NCBI RefSeq assembly: GCF_039555335.1
Contig: NC_092637.1
Coordinates: 45,463,613-45,527,612 of the forward strand
DNA length: 64,000 nt
Source: Amphiura filiformis
Taxonomy: Eukaryota > Echinodermata > Ophiuroidea > Amphilepidida > Amphiuridae
Direction: 5' to 3'
Below the pieces are notes generated by a model. It worked only from the letters and a program-made list of their open reading frames with translations, had not been told where the DNA came from and ran no database searches. Below, piece by piece: positions 34,647 through 46,099 of the stretch (position 1 is its first letter; each line of letters begins with the position of its first letter). Both the position numbers and the translations under genes were made by a program.

Positions 34647-35149
34647 ATGGCTGAGAATATTAAGCTTGTGGAAACACTCAATCGTGATCTTCTGGAGTGT
34701 GGGATCTGTTTGGATCGATTTAAGAAGCCTAGAGGACTACCATGCCTGCATTGTTTCTGCCACGACTGCTTAGAAAAATATTGCAAAGGACAGAATCAAG
34801 TGGTATGTCCAAACTGTAAGAAACCAACAGTAGTACCGAAAGAAGGAGTGTCTGGATTCCCTGCTCATTTCATTATCAACACCTTAAAAGACGCACTGGA
34901 TAAGGTAAACTTCAATTGTTAAAATTTGTCTTCATTGGAGGTTTTAGTTTTATACGACCCGAGACCATTAAAAACTATTATGCCCTTCCTAAGTTTACTG
35001 ACTGTTTTTGACCATTTTCGTCAAAGATTTCCCCCTTAAATGTTGTCTTTTCCCCCTTGCCCCTCCTCCTTTCCTACCCTCTGAAAAAGTGCTGGCTACG
35101 CCACTGCTTTTATAGAAAAAGTAGTCTATAAATGTGTATCCAGCTGTGC

Positions 35150-36224
35150 CAGTGGCGGATCTAGAGCAGTCATGGGGGTGGGGGGGCAATTTGAGAAAAA
35201 ATTAAAATGTTGCAGGTGTCTCATTGTAAGTGAGAATCTTTTGGAAAATGAAGACCCAATTGACAATGATTGAAGCCATTTGGTGGACCATTTTGTCACT
35301 ATTATTGTGTTAAATTTTAGTTTTAAAAAGCGGAAAATGTGCGAAAAGAGGGCCCAATTGAAGCCATTCGTGGACATGTTTTGACTTTTATTGTATAAAT
35401 TATTCCTTTATGTGTACCCATAAAGTTGCGCCACGCAGGGGGTTGTCTGAGGGGGAAACATGCCCCCCCCCCCCTCTCATAAGTGAGAAACTTGTGCAAA
35501 ATGAAGACCTAATTGAAGCCATTTGTGGACTATTTTGGAATTGAAACCATTAATGTGGACTATTTTGGAATTGAAGCCATTTGTGGACTATTTTGGCACT
35601 ATTATTTTGTAAAATGTTATTTTATTGTATAAATTATTTGTTTAAACATCAAGTGCTGGGTGTGAAATACAGAAGCGAAAACGGGCAGGTGTTTATATAT
35701 ACGCAGGGGGTGTCTGAGGGGATGTTCCCCCTCATAAGTTTGAAAATTTTGCAAAATGAAGGTCCAATTGAAGCCATTTGGTGAATCATTTTTACACTAT
35801 ATATCATTGCTTTTTAAAACAAAAAAGGGCCCGAACTCAATTTGCAAAAATGTTACATTGACAATTTATAGGCCTAAGACTTGAGATTCGTAATTAAAGC
35901 CTGCATGGATCGATGTTGAAGTCAGCATGTTTAATGTGACGGGCCCTGCCCTGCATATCGGCGGGCCCGCAGTAATTTTCACATGCTTTTGGGCGGAGGA
36001 CCCGCCTTCAAGCAATGTCTAAAATAATCACAGACCTATAGGGCCTACTTCTGATTGACTGTGCGGTTTATTTAGGAATGGGCCTACTCAATTACGTGCA
36101 ATTTAACGTTTCCCCTTCTCCTTTTCTCCCTTTTCTCTTCTCTTTTTCTCCTTTTTTCCTCTTTCTCTTCTCTTCTCTCCTTTCCTCTTTTTTTTTTTTG
36201 GGGAGGAGGTGGGGGCCTCCCCCC
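35150..36224. mobile_element. hAT-like element in intron of unit 6, inverted relative of 2842-4034
   Basis: It begins CAGTGGCGGATCTAG and runs through repeats containing GTCCAATTGAAGCCATTTGG, CGCAGGGGGTGTCTGAGGGG and the block GGGCCCGCAGTAATTTTCAC to a polypyrimidine tract. This is the reverse order of the element upstream of unit 1. It interrupts intron sequence that is continuous in units 1, 2 and 7. The exact right end is uncertain. Confidence 0.65.
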
Positions 36225-36440
36225 TAATCTTCGAGTTTCGAGCTGATAGCCTAAAATAATTTACGGAATATTAAGAGTTCTTAGATTTCAATTTAAATCA
36301 AATCTCTTTCTAAAATTGTAACGTGTTCCAAGATAGAAAATTAAATTCTTGATACTGATAAAAATAAAAAGATATCTTTTCAAAACTCGCTGAGTCAACC
36401 GCCACCGACGGTGTCGGTAATTACCCAACAAAGTAAATAA

Positions 36441-36692
36441 GAGACGCACCATTTGACTCACAGGGGGTTGGAAGTTTTTGAAAATAAAAAAGAAATCGTC
36501 GCATTGTCACTAAAAAACTTTCCCCACCTAACTTTATATTCATGCTTCTAAGACCTGTAAAATAGCTTAAAATGTGTGCATTCCTATATTTTCATAATAC
36601 ATTATTAACTCAATTTTCCCCCAAAATGTCACTTAATGTGTTCTTGCACTGACACGACAACATGTAAATTAAAGACTCAAATGGTACGTCCC
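36441..36692. mobile_element. Harbinger-like MITE in intron of unit 6
   Basis: The ends GAGACGCACCATTTGACTC and GACTCAAATGGTACGTCCC are flanked by TAA. It sits at the same site as in units 2 and 7 but is about 100 bp longer, owing to extra sequence around 36548-36660. Confidence 0.7.
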
Positions 36693-37747
36693 TAAGTAAC
36701 ACGGGATTGAACATGTTTTTGGAAAAGCACTGTACATTTAATTTGTCTTTGAGATGTTTGTCAAAATGTTCAGCTAATGATCATTGATTTGACCTTTTCG
36801 ATGTATGGAGTACACATGGTAAATAAGAAATATTCGGTAATTGGTGCTATTAGTTGTTATGTGTTTGCATCCATGTTCTTTGCAGGCAAAACAAACCATG
36901 AAGGATGCCGTGTGTGGAAACTGCAACCTGACAAAGAAAGCCACAGCCTATTGCCTGGGTTGCGAAGAATTCTTCTGCCAAACCTGCCACACTGCACACG
37001 ATACCCTCAAAACCCACAAAGACCACAAAGTTGTAAGCATTGAAGATGTTCGCTCCGGAAAAGTTATTCTACCTGTGACTGCAGAAGACCAGAAGTGTAA
37101 GGACCATGACGGCGAGACAAAGAAGTTCTAATGTGAGACCTGTGGGAAGCTTATCTGTGGAAAATGCATCGTGCTTGGTCATCCCCAACATCAGGTCATT
37201 ACCTTGAAAAAAGCATCGGAGGAAAAGGTTGAGAAGCTAAAAGAGCTCTCCAAAGGAAGTGAAGATCTAGAGATAGAGTACAGAGATGCCATCAAGAAAA
37301 CAGAGGATGTTCAGAAGAGTCTTGCTGCTGCCTCCAAAGAGGTCAAGAAGAACCTGCAAAGGGTCAAGAATGAGTACTACAAGCAGGTGGATGCAATCTT
37401 CAAGAAACATGAGGTTGATGCCAGGTTAGTGGATGTCCAGAATGCCAAGGAGCTAAATCATATCAAAGACAATCTTCAGACAACATTGGCTAAACTTGAA
37501 TGTGCCCGTGATCTTGCTACTAAAGTCACACAAATGGGATCAGACCATGACATTACTTCAATCTTCCCTACCTTGTCAGCAAGTCTTAAGGAGCTGAATG
37601 AGATGACCAAGCCTGTGGCTGCATCAGACTCGCTGGGATATGTCGGGTTCATAGCACCTGGTACAGTTGATATTCCTGATATGTGTAGCGTGCTGTCGTT
37701 CAAAGACAAGTGGGTATTGATTAGGCGGTTTAGTACCAAGGCTGGAC

Positions 37748-37831
37748 TGAGTGGCCCGTGGGGAATTGCAGTCAACCACGATGATGATATGAGTGGCCCG
37801 TGGGGAATTGCAGTCAACCACGATGATGATA
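37748..37831 (+). repeat. Exact 42-bp tandem duplication inside the NHL domain of unit 6
   Basis: The repeat encodes SGPWGIAVNHDDD twice in frame, covering the first strand of blade 1. No sister gene has it. Identity of the two copies indicates a recent slip. Confidence 0.95.
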
Positions 37832-38556
37832 TTGCTGTGACAAATGGATACAATAAAACTTGCAAAGTATTCTCAAAGGATGGTAAGGTCAAGTACATAT
37901 TTCAAGGTCCTCTTACAACGAGCCTGATGGATATCGCTATAACATCAGACAACTGGTTTGTCCTTCCTGGCAAAGGTCAGATTCAGTTCTATGACAGCCA
38001 AGGTAAGACGTTGACCGACTATCCCAAGACACCTACTTATGATATGCTCAACCAACCATCCACTCCTCGTGCACTCGCTGTAGATTCGAGCGGCAGGATT
38101 ATAGCTGGATTAAGAGGCAACACAATCTCCATCCATCATGAAGATGGCCGACTCATATCTAAGTTTGCTACATCTGGTATGCCAAACTGGCTTGCTGTCA
38201 CCTACAAGGAAGATATTGCTGTTGTCATTGGCAACACTCTACAATTAATGAATTACTATGGTAATAATGTCAGAGTACTGCAGCCTCCTCTACAAGTCAC
38301 TGAGTGGATGCCATACGGTGTCTGTTGTAGTAAGCAAGGTGAGATATTTGTTGTGAATCTCGGCAACCCTAAAGCTGTATATCGATACACAGCAGATGGT
38401 GAGCAGTGTCTGGGATGTGTCATCACAGGACTTCATTACCCAATGGGTATTGCTATCTCAGACGATGGACAGCAACTTTTTGTAGTAGAACGCACTCAGT
38501 GTGTTGTTAAAATATTCCTAAGAACGAGCGGGCCGAAGATAGCAGCTGATTTATAG

Positions 38557-38920
38557 AATTACCACCCCAACAAATTAGGTTAGTGTAGGCTATTAAGTTA
38601 GTTGAGGCTATAATAAGAATTAGGGTTGGGTTTAAGGGTTAGGTTAGGTTAGGATTAGGATGATGTTTGGGATTAGGGTTGCCGTTAGAATTAGCCTTAT
38701 GATTATATATTACCAGCTGATGGTGCACATAGCCATAGCAGCTGAAAGCACAACCCTCTTCAAACAAACGCAAACGAAAACTTCAGGATTGAAATATTAG
38801 GCCAAAGTGTAGATAAAGAGTGTTACATTTTCTCTTGTACAGCCTGAAACAAAGCTAGCTCAAATTTTACCATGGGAAGGGAGGGCAGTAATTGTTCTCT
38901 GTGAGAAGTCTCCCCCTTCT
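38557..38920. other. 3' flank of unit 6 and start of unit 7's duplicated 5' region
   Basis: After a degenerate TTAGGG-like tract, sequence from about 38780 parallels the region upstream of unit 2 (from about 11690). Confidence 0.45.
38618..38690 (+). repeat. Degenerate interstitial telomere-like tract
   Basis: Loose iterations of TTAGGG/GGTTAG (AATTAGGGTTGGG, AAGGGTTAGGTTAGGTTAGG, GATTAGGGTTG) start about 60 bases after the unusual stop codon of unit 6. Confidence 0.6.
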
Positions 38921-39246
38921 TATAATATCGAATTGATTAATTCGAATTAAACAATTCATTGATGTTTGCACTGAGTAGTAGCCATTACTGCCAGTAGACA
39001 GGAAGTCTGGAAAGTTGACCTCAACGCTGTGGGAGGTCTTCCCATGCTTTTGAATGGGACAGCAGTAACCTTGGCCAATTTTTAGACCAAAATTTTGGAT
39101 TTTCCAGATTTTTTGTCAAGTTTGTGAGAGCATACAAAGACTACGGTCCATCACCTGTCACTTGGTAGTCTTGTAACATGTCTAATGGCGCTACCCATGG
39201 CCACTCGATGAATTGTTTAATTCGAATTAATCAATTCGATATTATA
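38921..39246. mobile_element. Inverted-repeat MITE upstream of unit 7
   Basis: TATAATATCGAATTGATTAA begins an inverted repeat of about 39 bp, nearly perfect, whose complement ends at 39246. The interior is single-copy within this window. It interrupts sequence continuous in the unit 2 flank. TA dinucleotides at both borders suit a Tc1/mariner-type origin. Confidence 0.8.
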
Positions 39247-40732
39247 GACTGTTCTTACGGTTTTAATTTTTTTGTACTTTTTAGCCCATTTTTGAACATT
39301 TTGCCGCATTGAAAGTTGGCTTGCCCCTAAGGCCCACTCGTTCCATCCCTCTGAAAAGGACCTGGCTACGTCATTGTATTTAAAGGGATGTGCCCCCCCC
39401 ATAAAATAGTATAATTCCTACATCAACACTGAGATTTTTGTGTCAGAAAAAAAGCTCACATTTTTCTCATTAGCCCGGTAAAAAGTTTCGTTTAGATGGT
39501 GTGAACAAAAACGTGGCGAATTGTATTAACCACGACGGAATAGAAGTACATGTACTATATGGGGTATTTTACAAGGAAAAGGTTTGGCTACAAAACCTCA
39601 AGTCAAAACCTCAAGTGTTCCTTACAATATTTTTCAAATGTTATGTTATTAAATGAAGGTGCACACTTGTCCATATACTAGCTTCATTTCAATGAGCCAT
39701 GAATGGCCAATTCTCTTATCTTGTGCAAAAAGTTACTATTTTCGACTGTTTTGTCATACGGTTGTAAATTCAATGAACTATGACTTTGTGGAAGAGCGCT
39801 TTAACAAATTGATATTCCATATCAATTTTGCTGGAGCAATACAACTCTAAATTTGGAAGCATATTGTTTTAATGATAGACCGCGGTGTAATAAAGAAAAT
39901 AGAACAGGTAAAGATTGGCCCATGCCCCTTTGTATAATTAAACATTATCTTGGCTTTACTTTCCTTTAATTGAAGTTGTAGTCGTTGTATATAATGATTC
40001 TGTGTTCACTCATCCCTGACTGAGGTCATTACCAACTATTGCATTGCCACGGTGGTGGGTGTACATGGCACATTTGTCGTGTACGGTTACTACACCCCTT
40101 GATAAATTTGTGACTATTTTTGCATTTTTCTCAAAAAATAATAACACACTGGTAACATAAGTTATGTATAGGGGCAAGGAATCCAGTTACTACACTGGAA
40201 TTTCAGTGACTAAAGATAAGCGGTACGTTATTTATGCTAAGAAAAGAAGTACCGCTAAAATGTACCTCATTTCTTAACATAATAATATACAATGATGAAC
40301 CACTTGTCTTGAATCACTGAAATTTCAGTGAAGTAGATTCTTTTCCCCTATAATATACATAACATTTGTTACCAGTGTGTAGTTATTTTTTTTAATCCAA
40401 AATTAGTCACAAAATTTATCAGGGGGTGTAGTACCACCTTAAAATGTATTAAACGTGAACTCTGCTCAAGAAGGAAACAAACATGTTGAATGCATTGCGC
40501 GATTGCAATAATTTATTCATACGATGCATGTGAGAAAATAACAGCAACGGATTGGAAGTACTATCATTAAGCCTTCGTGTGTTCAACAAGTTGTAGTATT
40601 TGTAGTATTTCAGAGACTGCGGAATAAATCACTAAAATAATGATCATTTGATTGCGTGATACATGCAGTGCAACATTTTGCCACTACATGTATAACAGTA
40701 ACAATTGAATTGCGCCCTTTTCTACCAACAAA
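39247..40732 (+). promoter_or_regulatory. Duplicated 5' flank of unit 7, broken by insertions
   Basis: Blocks matching the flanks of units 1 and 2 are at 39265-39545, 39815-40087 and 40434-40732. The gaps hold a dispersed repeat (39590-39800, inverted relative in unit 5's intron) and a long foldback MITE (40088-40433). The segment nearest the ATG is well conserved. Confidence 0.45.
40088..40433. mobile_element. Long foldback MITE about 300 bp upstream of unit 7 start
   Basis: The left end TACTACACCCCTTGATAAAT and right end TTTATCAGGGGGTGTAGTA are inverted. The arms stay complementary for about 120 bases (ACACTGGTAACATAAGTTAT against its partner near 40350). A second stem, GTACC..GCTAA, lies near the centre. 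Units 1 and 2 have uninterrupted sequence here (GTACGGTAGCTT). Confidence 0.85.
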
Positions 40733-43296
40733 ATGGCTGACAGTGTTAAGCTAATGGAAACACTTAACCGTGATCTCTTGGAGTGTGGGATCTGTTTGGA
40801 TCGATATAAGAAACCTAGAGGACTGCCGTGCCTGCATTGTTTCTGTCACGGCTGCTTAGAAAGATATTGCAAAGGACAGAAGCAAGTGGCATGTCCAAAC
40901 TGCAAGAGACCAACAGCAGTACCAAAAGAAGGAGTGTCTGGATTCCCTGCTCATTTCATCATCAACACCTTACAAGAAACACTGGATAAGGTAAACTTTA
41001 ATAGTTAAAATGTGTCTTCATTAAAGGTTTTAGTTTTATACGAACCAAGACCATTTAATAAAAGCTATTATGCCCTTACTAAGTTTACTAACCGTTTTTC
41101 ACCATTTTCGTCAAAGATTGCCCCCCCCCTTAAATGTTGTCCTTCCCTCTTGCTCACCCTCTGAAAAAAGTGCTGGCTACGCCACTGTTTTTATAGAAAC
41201 AGTAGCATATAAACAATAAATGTGTGTCTTGCTAATCTTCGAGTTTCGAGCTGATAGCCTAAATAATTTAAGGAGTATTAAGAGTTCTTAGATTTCAATT
41301 TTAATCAAATCTCTTTCTAAAATTGTAACGTGTTCCAAGATAGAAAATTAAATTCTTGATACTGATAAAAATAAAAAGATATCTTTTCAAAACTCGCTGA
41401 GTCAACCGCCACCGACGGTGTCGGTAATTACCCAACAAAGTAAATAAGAGACGCACCATTTGACTCACAGCGGGTTTTTTTTAAATAAAAGGTACATTTG
41501 CAAAAAGAAATCTTCGCACTGTCACTAAAAAACTTTCCCCACCTAACTTTATATTCATAATAATGCATGAAAATTAAAGACTCAAATGATACGTCCCTAA
41601 GTAACACGGGGCCAGTGGATTGGAGTAAACATGGTAAATAAGATATATTCGGTAATCATTGTAATTGGTAGTGGATTATGTGTTTACACCTATGTTTCTT
41701 GTAGGCCAAAGAAGCCATGAAGGATGCAGTGTGTGGAAATTGCAACCTGAAGAAAGCCACAAGTTACTGTCTGGATTGCAAGGAATTCTTCTGCCAAACC
41801 TGCCACATTGCACATGATACTCTCAAAACCCACAAAGACCACCAGGTTGTAAGCATTGAAGATGTTCGTTCCGGAAACGTTATGCTACCAGTGACTGCAT
41901 CTGAAGACCAGAAGTGTAAGGATCATGATGAAACAAAGAAGTTCTACTGCGAGACCTGTGAAAAGCCCATCTGTAGAGATTGCATTATGCTGGGTCACCT
42001 CCAACATCAGTATATCAGTTTGAAGAACGCGTCAAAACAGCAAGTTGCAACGCTTAAAGAGCTCTGCAAAGGAAGTGAAGATAAGAAAAATGAGTGCGTG
42101 AATACCATCAAGAAAACAGAGGCTTTTCAAAAGAGACTTGCTGCTGCTTCCAAAGAAGCCACGAAGAACATGGAAAGGGTCCAGAATGAGTACCACAGGC
42201 AGGTTGATGCTATCTTCAAGAATCATGAAGTTAATGCCAGGTCAGTGGAGGTCCAGAAGGCCAAGGAACTAGATCATATCAAACACAATCTTCAGACAAC
42301 ATTGGATAAACTTGAAAGTGCCTGTGATCTTACAACGAAAATCACAAAATGGGATCAGACCATGATATCACTTCAATCTTCCCTACATTGTCTGCAAGTC
42401 TCGAAGAGATGAATAAGGTGACCAAGCCTGTAGCTGTACCTGAGTCGCTGGGATATGTTGGGTTCAACGCACCTGATGCTTTTGATATACCTGATTTGTT
42501 TAGCGTATTGTCAGTCAAGCCTGGAGACAAGTGGATACAAAGTGGACAGATAAGTAACAAGTCTGAATTGAAGTTTCCATGGGGAATTGCTCTCAACCAA
42601 GATGGGGATGTCGTTGTGACTGGACACAAGAGCTATTGTAAAATATTCTCAAAGGATGGTAACATCAAGTACACCTTCCAGGGTCCTTTTGGTGAATCAC
42701 TATTTAGAGTTGCTACCACTGCAGACAATAGATACATAATCCCAGGTAAGGCTGAGATTCGGTTCTACGACCGAAGAGGCAACAGATTAAGTAAGGCATC
42801 TACCTATGATGTGAGCAATCAACCATCCAAACCTAAGGCACTAGCTGTAGATTCAGAAGGCAGGATCATAGCTGGGTTACGAGGCAACACAATCTCCATC
42901 CATCATGCAGATGGCCGACTCATATCCAAGTTTGCTACATCTCATATACCAATACAAATTGCTGTCACCTCCAACGGAGATATTGCTGCTTTGATAGGTT
43001 CCAGTGTTCAACTGATGGATTACTCTGGTAACAATGTCAGAGTATTGCAGCCTCCTCAAGAAGTCACTGACTGGGGACCGCACTGTGTCTGCTGTAGCAA
43101 ACAAGGTGAGATATTTGTTGGAAATGGTGGCAAACCTACAGCTGTATATCGGTACACAGCAGATGGTGACCAGTGTCTGGGATGTATCATAACAGGGCTT
43201 GATTACCAAACTGGTATTGCTATTTCAGAGGATGGACAGCAACTATTCGTAGCTGAATATCATCAACATCTGGTAAAGATATTCCAAAGACAATAA
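40733..43296 (+). pseudogene. TRIM-NHL E3 ubiquitin ligase, unit 7, one frameshift in the coiled coil
   Basis: Exon 1 is 40733-40990 (86 codons, RING ligands intact; non-ligand changes D40G and V53A). Exon 2 is 41705-43296, preceded by a TAG rather than CAG acceptor. One base is missing near 42345, where sisters read GTCACACAAATGGG and this unit reads ATCACAAAATGGG. The frame therefore leaves the coiled-coil track and stops at 42412. From 42349 the correct frame continues to FQRQ. As it stands the product would be about 322 residues: RING, two B-boxes and most of the coiled coil, without NHL. The first half resembles units 2 and 5 (HDETKK, ELCKGSEDKK). The NHL half resembles unit 1 (DAFDIPDLFSVLSVKPGDKW) and unit 4 (FRVATTADNRY). 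An assembly error in the A-run is a real alternative to true loss. Confidence 0.8.
41448..41597. mobile_element. Harbinger-like MITE in intron of unit 7
   Basis: GAGACGCACCATTTGACTC and GACTCAAATGATACGTCCC are inverted ends with TAA on both sides (41445-41447, 41598-41600). It is orthologous in position to the copies in units 2 and 6. Confidence 0.75.
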
Positions 43297-46099
43297 CTCG
43301 CACCACAAACAGCTGTTTGTAGTGCAATGTATGGATTAAAGGCAAAATGTTTGGCTATTATGAGGAGGAACATAGTGCACTTACGTCCACGGCGAATTCA
43401 CCGTGACCTTTCCAGCCATAAACCCGCTTATTGAAGATTAAACCGATATATGCAGTACTAAACCATTATATAGTAATCTATTGTCCAATGCAAATTTATT
43501 ACCACCTGATAATATTGATCCAATGAGCGACCGAATTGTCCGCTACGGACGACTAATCCAATCGATAATGACTCCATTGACATGTACGAACGGAGCCCCA
43601 CTGATCGAGTTTTGGGATATTTTTCACTGGTTTGCAGCTATTTGCTGTCATTTACTCATCAAGGCGGAGTACCGTTATTATAAGGACTATGCCAATTATT
43701 TAAAGATTGACATGTAGAGAATAAGCTATTATTGATTGACAGAAAGTACTAAATTTGTACCTATGACGGTTTTATGACGCCAATATTCAAAATACGATCA
43801 AAAAATGGCGCCCCGGTGAAGTAAAATGTACATTGGAATAACACGGCGAGTTTGGATAGATGGTAGGATTTCTTTTTAATAAAAATGTATGTTCCCCCGT
43901 TATTAAAGCTTGTACCGGGTTGAAGATTCAGATATTTGGAAAAGAATAAGTATTTGAAACAGAGAAAAAGTACTAAAATCATAGCTTTTATACTTTTTGA
44001 TATTATGATACTAACTAGTTCGTCCTCAATAGCTACAACACGGCACTACCAGTAGGGTTCAATTGCCTATTGTGAGTGCCCCTGTGTTGTGTGCATACAT
44101 GTAGTTAAGGCCTGTAGCTGTTAATGTGACACTCTCCGTCGAGTTTTTGATAAATTCATTAATTTCTCAAAAAGTAAAAATAGCAGTTTAACAAATAATA
44201 GTTCAAATGAAAGCCATTATTGGGGGCATAATTATCGTATCATTAAAATAGGTCTGACACCAATTAAAACATGTGTTTTGATGTCCCAAGTTCATAGTAA
44301 AATATGCTCACGCTCTTTTTTACAGATGGCCTGGAATTTCATATTTCGGTTGCAGCGATTGCCCAAAAACAGGTGGTATGCTTATGAAAAGCGTTTCCGC
44401 TTGGAATGTAGATAGTTATTGTTGCTATTACTGTTCGCGATTTTAATTTATGCATTCTTTAGCCGACAATTTTCAATGCAATTTACACACTCAAAATGTC
44501 GCTCGCGTAAATACTGATATTTTAAACAGTATCCGTTTTTAAACGAAACTACTGTCCACATTAGTTCCCAAGACTTTGATGAAAACATAGATACCAAATC
44601 AGACTGCATGTGACGAACAGATTTTAAACTAGAATTGAAAGAACCAGCGTATGCCCTATGAAAATGCTGTTTCGTAATAAATCGCGTTGTGATAAAAAGA
44701 GGGAAATTTAGACATCCTTTTGGCTGTTTTTTATACCAAGGAAATGCGTGACCTACCCCAAACTTCTCATGTAGCCTTGACTTAATGTCCGTGACTGTTT
44801 GATATTATTGAATTTAGACGATTTGAACTATTTACTTACATTTAACCCGATGTTTGGCCAGAGAATGTTGTATTATATTCCAAAGATGGCGACAGCTACA
44901 GACTCACTTTAAACTAGTAAAAAGGACACGTTTCTGCTCAGATGTTTCAGAGTTTGAGACCATATATTCACGATTTTCCTATTACAATTCAAACCTATGA
45001 CAAATTTGGCTGGTTTGCGATATGCGATTTTTCATCCTGATGTGGTAGTGATGTCAGTACAGTGAGCATTTAATTGGGCACAGCCAAATAATTACTAGCG
45101 TTCGGCCAAAGCGCTGGTGTACACATCCACACGCTTAATACGCCACATAGATGCGCGAGCGAAACAGCTGCTTCAACGCGTTGACGTTGACTGCCACATC
45201 AGGGTGAAAAATGGTAGGCCTACATGTATGACTATAAAACCTCAAACACGCCCCTCGATAAAGGTTGGCAAATGAAGGAGGCGGCAGTTTAGCGAATATG
45301 CGAGTGCAAGCGCCGCCCTAACCGTGGAAGGTTTCCGCATACCGAATATAGGTTTATATCATGGCCTCTAGGCCTCATGGTTTATTTTTCGAAAAGAAAG
45401 CATAATCATTTGAGAAGGGAATGGATATTGCCATAATAATATCAAAGTTAATACTTGTCGTCCATAACAAGAAGGAATGCATCACGATTGTATAATATCC
45501 AGCTTTGGTATTTCATTTGATTACACTAAACATATGAAGCTTTATCTTTACTAGATTTATGCACTGAACATTTGCAGACCAGGCCTTCTACATGTAGTGA
45601 GCACCACATTAGATTGTGTTTACAAGAAATATTTATAAAATAAATAAATAACATGAATCCATATAAGATTTATATAGTGCACCAGAGGATACAAAGCGCT
45701 GTAATTTCGCTGCTACTAGTGAATTATCAGAATCAGATATCATCAACTATGCCGATTGTAGCCGATTAGATTGTAACATCCACTTATTATCTCAGCAGTT
45801 CCCCAAAGTCCATTGGATGAAGAAAGATGTGAGCGGTATGAATTAATAAGTGACGCCTCCTAGAAATATCTTAGATCACCAGCTTGGATGATAAAATATT
45901 ATCTAGAAACAGGCATCTGTTTTTCAAGGTCTCCCTTACATCTATTGAATAGAGTCCATGACCTGACGCAACGCATTATTAATGAGTAGCTATTAGGGAC
46001 AGTCATGATGTTATGGTTGAGCGAGCAACGTATGACCACTACACAGGTCAATGGCCTGATTGCGATCTGGCGGGTTTTTAAAAGCACAGTCCCTGAACT
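43297..46099. other. Gene-free stretch after the array
   Basis: No credible gene. A foldback lies at 45027-45212; the rest is unassigned DNA of ordinary composition. Confidence 0.4.
45027..45212. mobile_element. Possible foldback element, 186 bp
   Basis: ATTTTTCATCCTGATGTGGT at the left and ACTGCCACATCAGGGTGAAA at the right are complementary over about 22 bases. Ends and target duplication are not clear. Confidence 0.45.

Larger units (their letters stand above)
34647..38556 (+). pseudogene. TRIM-NHL E3 ubiquitin ligase, unit 6, one nonsense codon
   Basis: Exon 1 is 34647-34904 (86 codons, intact C3HC4 RING) and exon 2 is 36886-38556. The 1.98-kb GT-AG intron contains an hAT element. Exon 2 is open for 556 codons except for TAA at 37129-37131 inside B-box 2, where every sister has TAC (Tyr before the third zinc ligand). 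The rest, B-box 2 to NHL, is intact. Blade 1 contains an exact 42-bp tandem duplication (37748-37831) adding 14 residues. The C-terminus is new: instead of IFQRQ it reads IFLRTSGPKIAADL. The coiled coil and blade 2 are of the unit 8 type, with NGYNKTCKVFSKDG and FYDSQGK. The locus could yield a RING/B-box 1 product of about 167 residues. The single lesion suggests very recent loss, a polymorphism or a base-calling error. Confidence 0.8.

Noticed and set aside
43481-43717. 78-codon open frame downstream of unit 7
   Set aside because: No recognisable domain, no relation to sister units, and length within chance expectation.
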